A stretch of 64,000 nucleotides of DNA from Serinicoccus kebangsaanensis (GTDB lineage Bacteria; Actinomycetota; Actinomycetes; Actinomycetales; Dermatophilaceae). Below are positions 1 through 8,326 of the stretch, piece after piece (the first letter of the stretch is position 1; each line of letters begins with the position of its first letter). The stretch is taken from assembly GCF_008919445.1 (NCBI RefSeq), contig NZ_VSLG01000001.1, positions 62,001-126,000 on the forward strand. The letters are read 5' to 3'. Position numbers and translations under genes: made by a program. The notes under the pieces are model-generated. The model was not told the origin of the DNA. It ran no database searches and was given only the letters and a program-made list of their open reading frames with translations.

Positions 1-1632
1 GTCCGTGCCCGCGAGGTGGAGACCGCCGGGCTCTGGATGATCTTCGGGGTGCTGGTCGCGGTGCTCGTGGTCAACGTGCTGGGCGTCATCCTGCGCCGTG
101 TCTTCGCCACCGTGGCCGGGTTCAACCTGCAGGCCGACTACCGCCGACGGGTCACCCGCCAGTACCTCCGGCTCCCGCTGTCCTGGCACCACGCGCACCC
201 GTCCGGGCAGCTGCTCTCCAACGCGCACGCCGACATCGAGGCGACCTGGCAGGTCTTCAACCCGCTGCCCATGGCCATCGGTGTCATCTTCATGCTGCTC
301 ATCGCCGGGACCATGATGATCCTGGTCGACCCGCTGCTGGCGATCCTCGGCCTGCTGGTCTTCCCCGGCCTGTTCGCGGTCAACCTCGTCTTCCAACGGG
401 TGATGTCACCACGGGTCACCCGGGCGCAGCAGCTGCGCGCCGAGGTGGCCGAGGTCGCCCACGAGTCGTTCGAGGCGGGCCTGGTGGTCAAGGCGATGGG
501 GCGCGAGGACCAGGAGACCGAGCGGTTCCGCGTCAGGACCCATCAGCTGCGGGACTCGTTGATCCTGGTCGGCCGGACGCGCGGGGTGTTCGAGCCGGTC
601 ATCGAGGCGATCCCCACGCTGGGGACCCTGGCCGTGCTGGGCGTCGGCACGTGGCAGGTGTCGCGCGGTGCCCTGGACGCCGCCGACGTGGTGCAGATGG
701 CCTACCTCTTCTCGATCCTGGCCTTCCCGGTGCGAGCCCTGGGCTGGGTGCTGGCGGAGATCCCCCGCTCCGTGGTCGGGCACGACCGGGTGCAGCACGT
801 GCTCGGGGCGCACGGGGGGATGTCCTTCGGGTCGACCGAGCTGGCGCGCACGGCGCGGCCGGCGGAGTCCGCCCTCACGGACGTGAGCTACGCGCACCCG
901 GGGGAGGAGCGGCCCACGATCCGCGAGGTCACGCTGGACGTCGCGCGCGGCAGCACGGTGGCGCTGGTCGGACCGACCGGCTCGGGCAAGAGCACGCTCA
1001 CCAACCTGGCCCTGCGACTCGTCGACGCGGACTCGGGGTCGGTGCGGATCGACGGCGCCGAGGCGCGCCAGCTGGCCCGGGGGGAGATCCCTGCCTCCGC
1101 CTCGCTCGTGGCGCAGCAGACCTTCATGTTCGACGACAGCGTGCGCGGCAACATCACCCTGGGGGAGGAGGCCGACGACGCGTCGGTGTGGGAGTCCCTG
1201 CGCATCGCCCAGGCGGACGACTTCGTCCGGTCCCTGCCGGACGGCCTGGACACGGTGATCGGCGAGCGCGGCGGGAGCCTCTCCGGAGGTCAGCGGCAGC
1301 GGATCGCCCTGGCCCGGGCGATCTGGCGCACGCCGCGGCTGCTCATCCTGGACGACGCCACGAGCGCGGTGGACCCGTCGGTCGAGCAGGCCATCCTGGC
1401 GGGTCTGCGCGAGGCACGGGGCGGGATGACCGTGCTCGTCGTGGCCTACCGGATGGCGACCATCCTGCTGGCCGACGAGGTCGTCTACCTCGAGCGAGGG
1501 CAGGTCGTGGACCGTGGCTCGCATGCCGACCTCGTCGCCCGGTGCCGGGGCTACCTCGACCTGGTCCAGGCCTACTCCCGGGAGGCCGCCGAGCGCGCCG
1601 CGGTCACCCGGCAGGAGGAGGTGGACCGGTGA
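1..1632 (+). CDS. ABC exporter half-transporter, degenerate-site subunit (5' partial)
   Basis: This is a membrane ABC exporter half-subunit whose 5' end lies before the window. The frame is open to base 1, and the roughly 543 visible codons fall short of the usual 580-600, so only the first membrane helix or so is missing. Membrane segments fill the first ~300 residues. A nucleotide-binding domain follows with Walker A GPTGSGKS (near base 970), signature LSGGQ (near 1280) and Walker B LLILDD. The Walker B run ends in Asp where the catalytic Glu is expected, and the H-loop reads AYRMAT, so the switch His is Tyr. Those changes are known from the inactive site of heterodimeric exporters. The next gene starts inside this stop codon and is inferred to be the partner. 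The substrate cannot be read from the sequence. Confidence 0.9.
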   Translation, partial: VRAREVETAGLWMIFGVLVAVLVVNVLGVILRRVFATVAGFNLQADYRRRVTRQYLRLPLSWHHAHPSGQLLSNAHADIEATWQVFNPLPMAIGVIFMLLIAGTMMILVDPLLAILGLLVFPGLFAVNLVFQRVMSPRVTRAQQLRAEVAEVAHESFEAGLVVKAMGREDQETERFRVRTHQLRDSLILVGRTRGVFEPVIEAIPTLGTLAVLGVGTWQVSRGALDAADVVQMAYLFSILAFPVRALGWVLAEIPRSVVGHDRVQHVLGAHGGMSFGSTELARTARPAESALTDVSYAHPGEERPTIREVTLDVARGSTVALVGPTGSGKSTLTNLALRLVDADSGSVRIDGAEARQLARGEIPASASLVAQQTFMFDDSVRGNITLGEEADDASVWESLRIAQADDFVRSLPDGLDTVIGERGGSLSGGQRQRIALARAIWRTPRLLILDDATSAVDPSVEQAILAGLREARGGMTVLVVAYRMATILLADEVVYLERGQVVDRGSHADLVARCRGYLDLVQAYSREAAERAAVTRQEEVDR

Positions 1633-3434
1633 GCGAGCACGAGACGGAGACCTCGAGCCGCATCGACGGGCAGGCCCGGCTCGGGACCCTGGCCACCCTG
1701 CGTCGGGGACTCGAGCTGTCGCCCGAGCTGCGGACCGGGCTGCTGCTCACCCTCGTCCTGGCCGTGGTCGCCACCATCGGCCGGGTGGTCATCCCGTTCG
1801 TCGTGCAGCAGACGACGGACAACGGCATCCAGGCCGAGGGGGGGACCGACGTCGACTACGTCGTGCGCGCCATCGCGCTGGCCGCCGTGGTCGTGCTGTT
1901 CACCTCGCTCGCGCAGTATGCCGTGAACGTCCGGCTGTTCACCGCGGCCGAGTCCGGGCTGGCCACGCTGCGGCTCAAGGCGTTCCGGCACATCCACGAC
2001 CTGTCGGTGCTGACCCAGAGCACCGAGCGGCGTGGTGCGCTGGTCTCCCGGGTCACCAGCGACGTCGACACCATCTCGATGTTCGTGCAGTTCGGCGGGC
2101 TGATGCTGCTGGTCAGCTCGGCCCAGATCGTGCTGGCCACCATCCTCATGGTGGTCTACAGCCCGCTGCTGGCGCTGGTGGTCTACCTGTGCTTCGTCCC
2201 GCTCACGCTGCTGGTGCGCCGGTTCCAGCCGATCCTCGGGCGTGCCTACGGCACCGTCCGGGAGCGGGTCGGGGACCTGCTCGGCTCGATCGGCGAGTCG
2301 ATCGTCGGCGCCACGACGATCCGTGCCTACGGCGTGGAGGACCGGACCGCGGCCCGGATCGACGAGGCGATCGACGCCCACCGCACCTCGGCCATCCGCG
2401 CCCAGGTCCGCTCGGTGATGGCCTTCGTGTCCGGCCAGACCTTCGCCGGGATCACCACCGCGGTGGTGCTGGTCGTGGGCACCGTCCTCGCCGCCCGGGG
2501 TCAGCTCACGCTCGGTCAGCTGCTCGGCTTCCTCTTCCTCGTCAACCTGTTCACCCAGCCGGTGCTCATGGCCACCGAGATCCTCAACGAGATGCAGAAC
2601 GCCATCGCCGGCTGGCGGCGCGTCATCGGGGTCATCGACACCCCGGCGGACGTGTCCGACCCCGGCGAGGACGGGGTCGTGCTGGCGCGGGGGCCGATCA
2701 CCGTGGACTTCCAGGACGTGTCCTTCGCCTACCCGGGTGGCGGCCGCGTGCTGCGTGACGTCGACCTGCGCATCGAGCCGCACACGCGGGTGGCCGTGGT
2801 CGGTCAGACCGGGTCCGGCAAGACCACCCTGGCCAAGCTGCTCACCCGCCTGATGGATCCCGTCGAGGGCGTCGTGCGGCTGGACGGCGTGGACCTGCGG
2901 GAGGTCAGCTTCGCCAGCCTGCGGCAACGGGTGGTGCTGGTCCCGCAGGAGGGCTTCCTCTTCGACGAGGACCTCGCCGAGAACATCCGCTTCGGCCGTC
3001 CTGACGCCACCGACGCGGACCTGCGTCTCGCGGTGACCGAGCTCGGCCTCGACTCCTGGGTCGACGGCCTGCCGCACGGGCTGCAGACCCAGGTGGGGCA
3101 GCGCGGGGAGTCGTTGTCCGCCGGGGAGCGGCAGCTGGTCGCGATCGCGCGCGCCTACCTGGCGGACCCCGACCTGCTCGTGCTCGACGAGGCCACCAGC
3201 GCCGTGGACCCCGCGACGGAGGTGCGGGTCCAGCGGGCGCTGGAGGGCCTGACCACGGGGCGCACCTCGGTCGCCATCGCGCACCGTCTCTCGACCGCCG
3301 AGGCGGCCGACGTCGTGGTCGTCGTCGACGCCGGCCGGATCGTCGAGCTCGGCCACCACACGGAGCTGGTCGGCCGGGGCGGGGTGTACTCCCGCATGCA
3401 CGCCTCCTGGGCGGCCCAGCAGGCCGGGGTCTGA
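1629..3434 (+). CDS. ABC exporter half-transporter, catalytic-site subunit
   Basis: This 601-residue protein is a complete ABC exporter half-subunit: a six-helix membrane domain (about residues 35-330) followed by an ATPase domain. It has Walker A GQTGSGKT, a canonical Walker B LLVLDEATSAVD with catalytic Glu, and an intact H-loop IAHRLST. Its signature motif is LSAGE (bases 3114-3128) rather than LSGGQ. In a head-to-tail dimer that signature would face the defective Walker B of the upstream subunit, so both changes fall in the same ATP site. This supports a heterodimer with one active and one degenerate site. The GTG start at 1629 overlaps the upstream stop as GTGA. The cargo is unknown; multidrug or lipid-like substrates are typical of the family. 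Confidence 0.93.
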   Translation: MSEHETETSSRIDGQARLGTLATLRRGLELSPELRTGLLLTLVLAVVATIGRVVIPFVVQQTTDNGIQAEGGTDVDYVVRAIALAAVVVLFTSLAQYAVNVRLFTAAESGLATLRLKAFRHIHDLSVLTQSTERRGALVSRVTSDVDTISMFVQFGGLMLLVSSAQIVLATILMVVYSPLLALVVYLCFVPLTLLVRRFQPILGRAYGTVRERVGDLLGSIGESIVGATTIRAYGVEDRTAARIDEAIDAHRTSAIRAQVRSVMAFVSGQTFAGITTAVVLVVGTVLAARGQLTLGQLLGFLFLVNLFTQPVLMATEILNEMQNAIAGWRRVIGVIDTPADVSDPGEDGVVLARGPITVDFQDVSFAYPGGGRVLRDVDLRIEPHTRVAVVGQTGSGKTTLAKLLTRLMDPVEGVVRLDGVDLREVSFASLRQRVVLVPQEGFLFDEDLAENIRFGRPDATDADLRLAVTELGLDSWVDGLPHGLQTQVGQRGESLSAGERQLVAIARAYLADPDLLVLDEATSAVDPATEVRVQRALEGLTTGRTSVAIAHRLSTAEAADVVVVVDAGRIVELGHHTELVGRGGVYSRMHASWAAQQAGV

Positions 3435-3437
3435 GAC

Positions 3438-4103
3438 GTGGGGCCACGCCGGCTGACGGCCCTGACGGTGACCGTGCTGGGGCTCGGTCTGGCGCTCCTC
3501 GCCACCGGTCAGCCCTGGACCCGCGGGACGCGGGTGGACGCCGCGGGCGTCGCGTGGGAGGTGGTGCGCACCGGCCACGAGCTGGCGCCCGCCGTGTCGG
3601 CGCTGCTGCTGGTCGCGGCGGTGGCCGTGCTGGTGGGCCTGCGCGGCAGCGGCTGGGCCCCGCTCGCGGCACGCCTGCTCGCGCTGGTCGCGGGGGTCTG
3701 CGCCGTCGTGGTGACGGCCGGGGCCGCTCCCGCCGACGCGGCTGCCTGGTGGTGGGTATGCCTGGTCGCCGTCGTGGTCGCGACACTCGGGGCGCTCGTG
3801 CTGGTCCCGTCGACGGGCGAGGCTGGCACAATGACCCGTGCGGGCCGAGCCGGCCCCGGATCCGGTCACGTCGAGGAGCACACCGTCATGCACGAGGACA
3901 GCCACGGTCACAGCGTCGCCGCCTGGGTGGGGGTGGGCATCATGCTCGTCGGCAGCGTGATCGGTGCCTGGGGCGTCGTCTTCGCCCCCGACTGGCTGCT
4001 GTGGGTCGGTGTCGCCCTCGGTGTGGTGGGTGGCCTCGCGTGGTACCTCCTGGACCGCGCCGGGATGGGGGAGCCGCGGCACGACGCCGCAGCGCACCAC
4101 TGA
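3438..4103 (+). CDS. Trp-region membrane protein read in frame into HGxxPAAW-like protein
   Basis: This 221-residue frame has two parts. Residues ~1-130 hold hydrophobic segments and an early QPW motif typical of the actinobacterial Trp-region conserved membrane protein (Trp_oprn_chp), usually found between trpE and trpC. From residue 151 the sequence MHEDSHGH followed by SVAAW resembles the small two-helix HGxxPAAW membrane protein, with Val in place of the motif Pro. These are normally separate genes. Here no stop codon lies between them. A strong GAGGAG at 3873-3878 stands 9 bases before the internal ATG at 3888, so the second part is probably also made alone. The GTG start at 3438 lies 3 bases past the ABC gene stop. 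Function of both families is unknown. Confidence 0.7.
   Translation: MGPRRLTALTVTVLGLGLALLATGQPWTRGTRVDAAGVAWEVVRTGHELAPAVSALLLVAAVAVLVGLRGSGWAPLAARLLALVAGVCAVVVTAGAAPADAAAWWWVCLVAVVVATLGALVLVPSTGEAGTMTRAGRAGPGSGHVEEHTVMHEDSHGHSVAAWVGVGIMLVGSVIGAWGVVFAPDWLLWVGVALGVVGGLAWYLLDRAGMGEPRHDAAAHH
3888..4103 (+). CDS. HGxxPAAW-like small membrane protein (internal start)
   Basis: This is the probable independent product of the 3' part of the preceding frame, 71 residues from ATG 3888. The start is chosen from the GAGGAG ribosome-binding site at 3873-3878 and because the family normally begins near MHE.SHGH. It has two membrane helices (about residues 12-32 and 36-56) and a His-rich end. The motif reads HGHSVAAW, against the usual HGxxPAAW. 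A promoter-like GAGGCT at 3819-3824 followed by an A-containing start region could drive it from within the upstream coding region. Its conserved position just before trpC suggests a link to tryptophan genes, but no function is established. Confidence 0.6.
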   Translation: MHEDSHGHSVAAWVGVGIMLVGSVIGAWGVVFAPDWLLWVGVALGVVGGLAWYLLDRAGMGEPRHDAAAHH

Positions 4104-4162
4104 CCGGACCCAGGGCCAGGGGCGGCCGACAGCCCCGTGCGGACGTCCGGCGCCGGGCGTTC

Positions 4163-4174
4163 TACGCTGGGTGA
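4163..4174 (+). promoter_or_regulatory. trpC -10 element, leaderless start
   Basis: TACGCT at 4163-4168 fits the TAnnnT form of actinobacterial -10 boxes. It ends 6 bases before the GTG start of trpC, so transcription would begin at or next to the start codon. No clear -35 box is visible. Confidence 0.5.
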
Positions 4175-5008
4175 GTGCCTACGGTGCTAGAGGAGATCGT
4201 CGACGGGGTCCGGGAGGACCTCGCCCAGCGTCGCGCCGCGACGCCCCTGGAGGAGGTGCGGGAGAAGGCCCGCGCGGCCGCCCCGTGCCGGGACGCCTGG
4301 GGGGCGTTGGCCCGTCCGGACGGCATCCACGTCATCGCCGAGGTCAAGCGCAGCAGCCCCTCGAAGGGTGCGCTCGCCGCGATCGCCGAGCCGGCCGGGC
4401 TGGCGGCGGACTACGCTGCCGGGGGAGCCAGCGTGATCAGCGTGCTCACCGAGCAGCGACGTTTCGGCGGGTCGCTGGCGGACCTCGACGCCGTCCGCGC
4501 GCGGGTGGACGTGCCGGTGCTCCGCAAGGACTTCGTCGTCGACCCCTACCAGGTGTGGGAGGCGCGCGCGCACGGCGCCGACCTCGTGCTGCTCATCGTC
4601 GCCGCGCTGGAGCAGGACGCGCTGGTGAGCCTGCTGGAGCGCACCGAGTCGTTGGGTATGCAGGCGCTGGTCGAGGTGCACGACGAGGCCGAGCTGGACC
4701 GGGCGCTGGCCGCGGGGGCCCGCATCGTGGGGGTGAACAACCGCAACCTGAAGACGCTCGAGGTCGACCGCGACACCTTCTCCCGGCTGGCACCGCGGGT
4801 CCCGAGGGACCGGGTGGCCGTCGCCGAGTCCGGGGTCCGTGGGCCGCTGGACGTCATGAGCTTCGGTGAGGCGGGTGCGCAGGCCGTCCTCGTCGGGGAG
4901 GCGCTGGTCACGGCGGGCTCCCCGCGCGAGGCGGTGCGCGAGCTCGTCGCCGCCGGCGCGCACCCGGCGCTGCACACGGCGGGGCTCCGCGCGGGAGGGG
5001 CACCGTGA
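4175..5008 (+). CDS. trpC: Indole-3-glycerol-phosphate synthase
   Basis: TrpC closes the ring of the anthranilate-derived ribulose phosphate to give indole-3-glycerol phosphate, the fourth step from chorismate to tryptophan, in the cytoplasm. The 277-residue TIM barrel carries the family motifs [10 protein letters not shown] with the catalytic Lys (about residue 54), [20 protein letters not shown] and AESGV, all in the expected order and at normal length. I chose GTG 4175 rather than GTG 4171, which is out of frame. A TAnnnT box six bases upstream suggests a leaderless message. The stop overlaps the trpB start by 4 bases, so trpC, trpB and trpA form one coupled unit. Confidence 0.97.
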   Translation: MPTVLEEIVDGVREDLAQRRAATPLEEVREKARAAAPCRDAWGALARPDGIHVIAEVKRSSPSKGALAAIAEPAGLAADYAAGGASVISVLTEQRRFGGSLADLDAVRARVDVPVLRKDFVVDPYQVWEARAHGADLVLLIVAALEQDALVSLLERTESLGMQALVEVHDEAELDRALAAGARIVGVNNRNLKTLEVDRDTFSRLAPRVPRDRVAVAESGVRGPLDVMSFGEAGAQAVLVGEALVTAGSPREAVRELVAAGAHPALHTAGLRAGGAP

Positions 5009-6258
5009 GCAGCACCGTCGCCGGGGCCGACCGGTTCGGGGACTTCGGCGGACGCTACGTGCCGGAGGCGCTCGTCGCGGCCCTCGAGGAGCTGGACGCG
5101 GCTCGGGTCGCGGCGTCGGCGGACCCGGACTTCCGTGCCGAGCTGGACCGGCTGCAGCGCGAGTACACCGGTCGGCCGAGCCCGCTCACCGAGGTGCCCC
5201 GGTTCGCCGCGCACGCCGGCGGACCACGGGTCTTCCTCAAGCGCGAGGACCTCAACCACACCGGGTCGCACAAGATCAACAACGTCCTGGGCCAGGCCCT
5301 GCTGGCGGTGCGGATGGGCAAGCGCCGCGTCATCGCCGAGACGGGGGCCGGCCAGCACGGTGTCGCCACCGCCACCGCGGCCGCCCTGATGGGCCTGGAG
5401 TGCACCGTCTACATGGGTCGGGTGGACACCGAGCGGCAGGCCCTCAACGTCGCCCGGATGCGGCTCCTGGGTGCCGAGGTCGTCTCCGTGCCCACCGGGA
5501 GCGCCACCCTCAAGGACGCGATCAACGAGGCGATGCGGGACTGGGTCACCAACGTGGGTCACACCCACTACCTGCTCGGCACGGTGACCGGGCCGCACCC
5601 CTTCCCGACCATGGTCCGTGACTTCCACGCGGTGATCGGCGAGGAGGCGCGCAAGCAGGTGGACGAGGCGGTCGGGGGTCTGCCCGACGCCGTGTGCGCC
5701 TGTGTCGGCGGCGGGTCCAACGCGATGGGGATCTTCCACGCCTTCCGGGACGAGCCGACGGTGGCGCTCTGGGGCTTCGAGGCCGGTGGTGAGGGTGTCG
5801 CGAGCGGGCGGCACGCCGCCCGCTTCTCCGGCGGTGAGCCGGGGGTCCTGCACGGCGCGGCGACCTACGTCTTGCAGGACGCGGACGGGCAGACGCTGGA
5901 GACCCACTCGGTGTCCGCCGGCCTGGACTACCCGTCCGTCGGGCCGGAGCACGCCTTCCTGCACGACACCGGTCGGGCCCGCTACGCCCCGGTCACCGAC
6001 GAGGAGGCGATGGAGGCCTTCGCCCTGCTCTGCCGCACCGAGGGGATCATCCCGGCGATCGAGAGCGCGCACGCCCTCGCCGGCGCGCTGAAGATCGGCC
6101 CCGAGCTCGGACCGGGCACCACGATCCTGGTGAACCTGTCGGGGCGCGGCGACAAGGACGTGGACACGGCGGCGCGGTGGTTCGGCCTGGTCGACGAGTC
6201 CGGCGAGGCGCAGGTCGACGCCGAGACCGACGGCGCCGACGAGGTGGCCGCGCGGTGA
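5005..6258 (+). CDS. trpB: Tryptophan synthase beta chain
   Basis: TrpB is the PLP-dependent half of tryptophan synthase and condenses indole, channelled from TrpA, with serine. The 417-residue protein shows the PLP-lysine motif HTGSHKINN (Lys near residue 90), the phosphate-binding GGGSN, and the catalytic Glu in AETGAGQHG. Length and motif spacing match the classical TrpB1 type. The GTG start at 5005 overlaps the trpC stop and is preceded by a strong GGGAGGGG (4993-5000). The trpA start overlaps this stop in turn, consistent with 1:1 synthesis for the alpha2-beta2 complex. Confidence 0.98.
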   Translation: MSSTVAGADRFGDFGGRYVPEALVAALEELDAARVAASADPDFRAELDRLQREYTGRPSPLTEVPRFAAHAGGPRVFLKREDLNHTGSHKINNVLGQALLAVRMGKRRVIAETGAGQHGVATATAAALMGLECTVYMGRVDTERQALNVARMRLLGAEVVSVPTGSATLKDAINEAMRDWVTNVGHTHYLLGTVTGPHPFPTMVRDFHAVIGEEARKQVDEAVGGLPDAVCACVGGGSNAMGIFHAFRDEPTVALWGFEAGGEGVASGRHAARFSGGEPGVLHGAATYVLQDADGQTLETHSVSAGLDYPSVGPEHAFLHDTGRARYAPVTDEEAMEAFALLCRTEGIIPAIESAHALAGALKIGPELGPGTTILVNLSGRGDKDVDTAARWFGLVDESGEAQVDAETDGADEVAAR

Positions 6259-7040
6259 CGGCCCTGGACGAGGTCTTTGCGCGCTGCCGACAGGAGCGGC
6301 GGGCGGCTCTGATCGGCTACCTGCCGGCGGGCTACCCGGACCTCGAGGGCTCCGTCCGGGCCGTGCAGACCCTCGCCCGCCACGGGGCCGACATCGTCGA
6401 GGTCGGGGTGCCCTACACCGACCCGCTCATGGACGGCCCGGTCGTCGAGCGCGCCGCCAGCACGGCCCTGGCGGCGGGCTTCCGGCTGCAGCACGTCTTC
6501 GAGGTCGTCGCGGCGGTGCGCGAGGCCGGGGCGGTCCCGGTGGTCATGACCTACTGGAACCCCGTGCTGCGCTACGGCGTGGACCGCTTCGCCACGGATC
6601 TCGCAGCTGCCGGCGGTGCCGGACTCATCACGCCGGACCTCATCCCGGACGAGGCGCAGGAGTGGCGAGCGGCGGCGCAGCGGCACGACCTCGCCCCGAT
6701 CTTCCTCGTGGCGCCCAGCTCTACCGACGACCGCCTGCAGATGACGACCGCGGCCTGCCGGGGCTTCGTCTACGTCGCCTCCACGATGGGCGTCACCGGG
6801 GTGCGCGCGAGCGTCGGCGACGCCGCGCTGGAGCTGGTCGGGCGCACCCGAGGAGTCACCGACCTGCCGTTGTGCGTGGGCCTGGGCGTGAGCACGGGTG
6901 AGCAGGCCGGCGAGGTGGCCGGCTTCGCGGACGGCGTCATCGTCGGGTCCGCGCTCGTCCGGACGCTGGCCGACGACCCGTCGGGGGGACAGCTCGCCTG
7001 GTTGACCGAGGAGCTGGCCGAGGGCGTGCGCCGGGCATGA
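6255..7040 (+). CDS. trpA: Tryptophan synthase alpha chain
   Basis: TrpA cleaves indole-3-glycerol phosphate to indole and glyceraldehyde-3-phosphate and passes indole to TrpB. The 261-residue TIM barrel has [11 protein letters not shown] near its N terminus. The catalytic Glu is in VEVGVPY and the catalytic Asp in TDPLMDGP. The phosphate-binding end reads [10 protein letters not shown]. The frame is open further upstream, but GTG 6255 is preferred because it forms the GTGA overlap with trpB and gives the family length. The next gene starts within this stop codon as ATGA, so the redox membrane protein is coupled to the trp genes. Confidence 0.97.
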   Translation: MTALDEVFARCRQERRAALIGYLPAGYPDLEGSVRAVQTLARHGADIVEVGVPYTDPLMDGPVVERAASTALAAGFRLQHVFEVVAAVREAGAVPVVMTYWNPVLRYGVDRFATDLAAAGGAGLITPDLIPDEAQEWRAAAQRHDLAPIFLVAPSSTDDRLQMTTAACRGFVYVASTMGVTGVRASVGDAALELVGRTRGVTDLPLCVGLGVSTGEQAGEVAGFADGVIVGSALVRTLADDPSGGQLAWLTEELAEGVRRA

Positions 7041-7540
7041 CGTCCGTGCTCCGCCCACCCGTCGCCCGGGACCGGTCGACCCGCGTGCTCGACGTGCTCG
7101 GACTGGTGCTCCGCCTCGGGCTCGCGGGCGTGCTGGGGTATGCCGGGTGGACCAAGATCACCGACCTCACCGGGTCGGTCCAGAACGTCCTCGCCTACGA
7201 GCTGTTCGGCTACGAGCTGGCCCGGGCGATCGGCATCCTGCTGCCGGTCGTGGAGCTGGCCCTCGCGCTGCTGCTGCTCGTCGGCCTGCTCACCCGGGCC
7301 GGCGCCGCGGCGGCCGCGCTGCTCATGGTCGTCTTCATCGCCGGGATCGCCTCGGCCTGGGCCCGCGGCCTGGCCATCGACTGCGGCTGCTTCGGCACGG
7401 GTGGCCCGGTCGCGCCGGAGGACACCCGCTACCTGAGCGAGATGCTCCGCGACGTGGGTTTCCTCGCCATGGCCGCCTGGCTCACGGTCCGACCCCGCAC
7501 GCTCGCCTCCGTGGACTCGCTGCTCCAGAAAGGTGCCTGA
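7037..7540 (+). CDS. MauE/DoxX-family redox membrane protein
   Basis: This 167-residue protein has four predicted membrane helices and ends in a short loop with the motif IDCGCFG (near residue 115), typical of the MauE/DoxX-like group. Family members are linked to disulfide or quinone redox chemistry in the membrane. MauE supports periplasmic disulfide formation during methylamine dehydrogenase maturation. Its start overlaps the trpA stop, and the next gene encodes a DsbA-like thiol oxidoreductase. A working pair, in which the membrane partner re-oxidises the thioredoxin-fold protein, is a reasonable inference. No methylamine genes are present. Confidence 0.85.
   Translation: MTSVLRPPVARDRSTRVLDVLGLVLRLGLAGVLGYAGWTKITDLTGSVQNVLAYELFGYELARAIGILLPVVELALALLLLVGLLTRAGAAAAALLMVVFIAGIASAWARGLAIDCGCFGTGGPVAPEDTRYLSEMLRDVGFLAMAAWLTVRPRTLASVDSLLQKGA
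7527..7533 (+). promoter_or_regulatory. RBS that sets the start of the DsbA-like gene
   Basis: AGAAAGG stands 8 bases before ATG 7542. It therefore favours that codon over the in-frame GTG at 7533, which overlaps the motif itself. Confidence 0.55.
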
Positions 7541-7541
7541 C

Positions 7542-8273
7542 ATGCCCCGCCCTCCCGCTCCCGACGTCAAGCCGGTCTCCTCCTCCGGACCGTCGTTGCC
7601 GCTCATCGGTGGCGTCGTGGTGCTCGTGGTGGCACTCATCGGTGGACTGGTGCTGTGGGCCGTCAGCAGGAGTGCCGGCCTCGGCGCCGAGGGCAGCGCC
7701 AACGCGCTGCCGGAGGGCGGCGGCATCCAGGTCGGGGCCGCCCCCGCGGACGGCGCGCCGCAGGTCCAGCTCTACGAGGACTTCCAGTGCCCCTGGTGCG
7801 GCGTGCTGGAGCAGTCCGTCGGTGCCTCGCTCAGCGAGCGGGCGGAGGCCGGCGAGATCACCGCCACCTACACGATGATGTCCTTCCTCGACGACAACCT
7901 CGGCAACGACGCCTCGCACCGGGCGGCGAACGCCTCGCTCTGCGCGGACGACGCCGGCGCCTTCCTGCGCTACCACGGTGCGGTCTTCGCCGGTCAGCCC
8001 GAGCAGGAGGGGGCCGGCTGGACCGACGAGGAGCTGATCGGCTTCGCGGGCACGGCCGGGATCGAGGGGGAGGCCCTGGAGACGTTCACCTCCTGCTTCG
8101 AGGACGACACCTACGGCGACTACGTGGACGACATGCAGGAGCGGGCCAACCGCGACGGCATCACCGGCACCCCCCGCATGCTGGTCGACGGGAGCGAGGT
8201 CAGGGAGACGCAGATGCAGTCCCTGATGAGCGACCCCGCCACCCTGGAGGACCTGCTGGGCGCCGGGTCCTGA
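7542..8273 (+). CDS. Membrane-anchored DsbA-family thiol oxidoreductase
   Basis: This 243-residue protein has one N-terminal membrane anchor (about residues 17-40), which would place the thioredoxin-fold domain outside the membrane. The active site is CPWC in the context FQCPWCG (near residue 80), and a cis-Pro loop is visible as GTPRM. The helical insert and the extra Cys residues (ASLC, TSCF) fit DsbA/BdbD-type proteins of actinobacteria. The likely role is forming or reshuffling disulfides in exported proteins, with the adjacent MauE-like protein as a candidate redox partner. The start is ATG 7542, chosen from the AGAAAGG eight bases upstream. Confidence 0.9.
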   Translation: MPRPPAPDVKPVSSSGPSLPLIGGVVVLVVALIGGLVLWAVSRSAGLGAEGSANALPEGGGIQVGAAPADGAPQVQLYEDFQCPWCGVLEQSVGASLSERAEAGEITATYTMMSFLDDNLGNDASHRAANASLCADDAGAFLRYHGAVFAGQPEQEGAGWTDEELIGFAGTAGIEGEALETFTSCFEDDTYGDYVDDMQERANRDGITGTPRMLVDGSEVRETQMQSLMSDPATLEDLLGAGS

Positions 8274-8313
8274 CGCAGCGGCAGGCGATGTCGGACAGCG
8301 GCGTCCGGACGAC

Positions 8314-8326
8314 TAGGGTGGGCGCC
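8314..8326 (+). promoter_or_regulatory. pyk -10 element, leaderless start
   Basis: TAGGGT at 8314-8319 lies 7 bases before ATG 8327. A weak -35-like TCGGAC (8291-8296) stands 17 bases further upstream. The spacing implies transcription starting at the A of the start codon. Confidence 0.6.

Noticed and set aside
1572-4100. An 842-codon minus-strand frame across the ABC exporter and trp-region membrane genes
   Set aside because: Same cause: antisense to well-supported genes, rich in His, Asp, Gly and Arg, with no domain or ribosome site.
4104-4174. A trp leader peptide or T-box before trpC
   Set aside because: The 71-base gap has no Trp codon run, no T-box motif and no attenuator-like hairpin pair. 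A leaderless start fits better.
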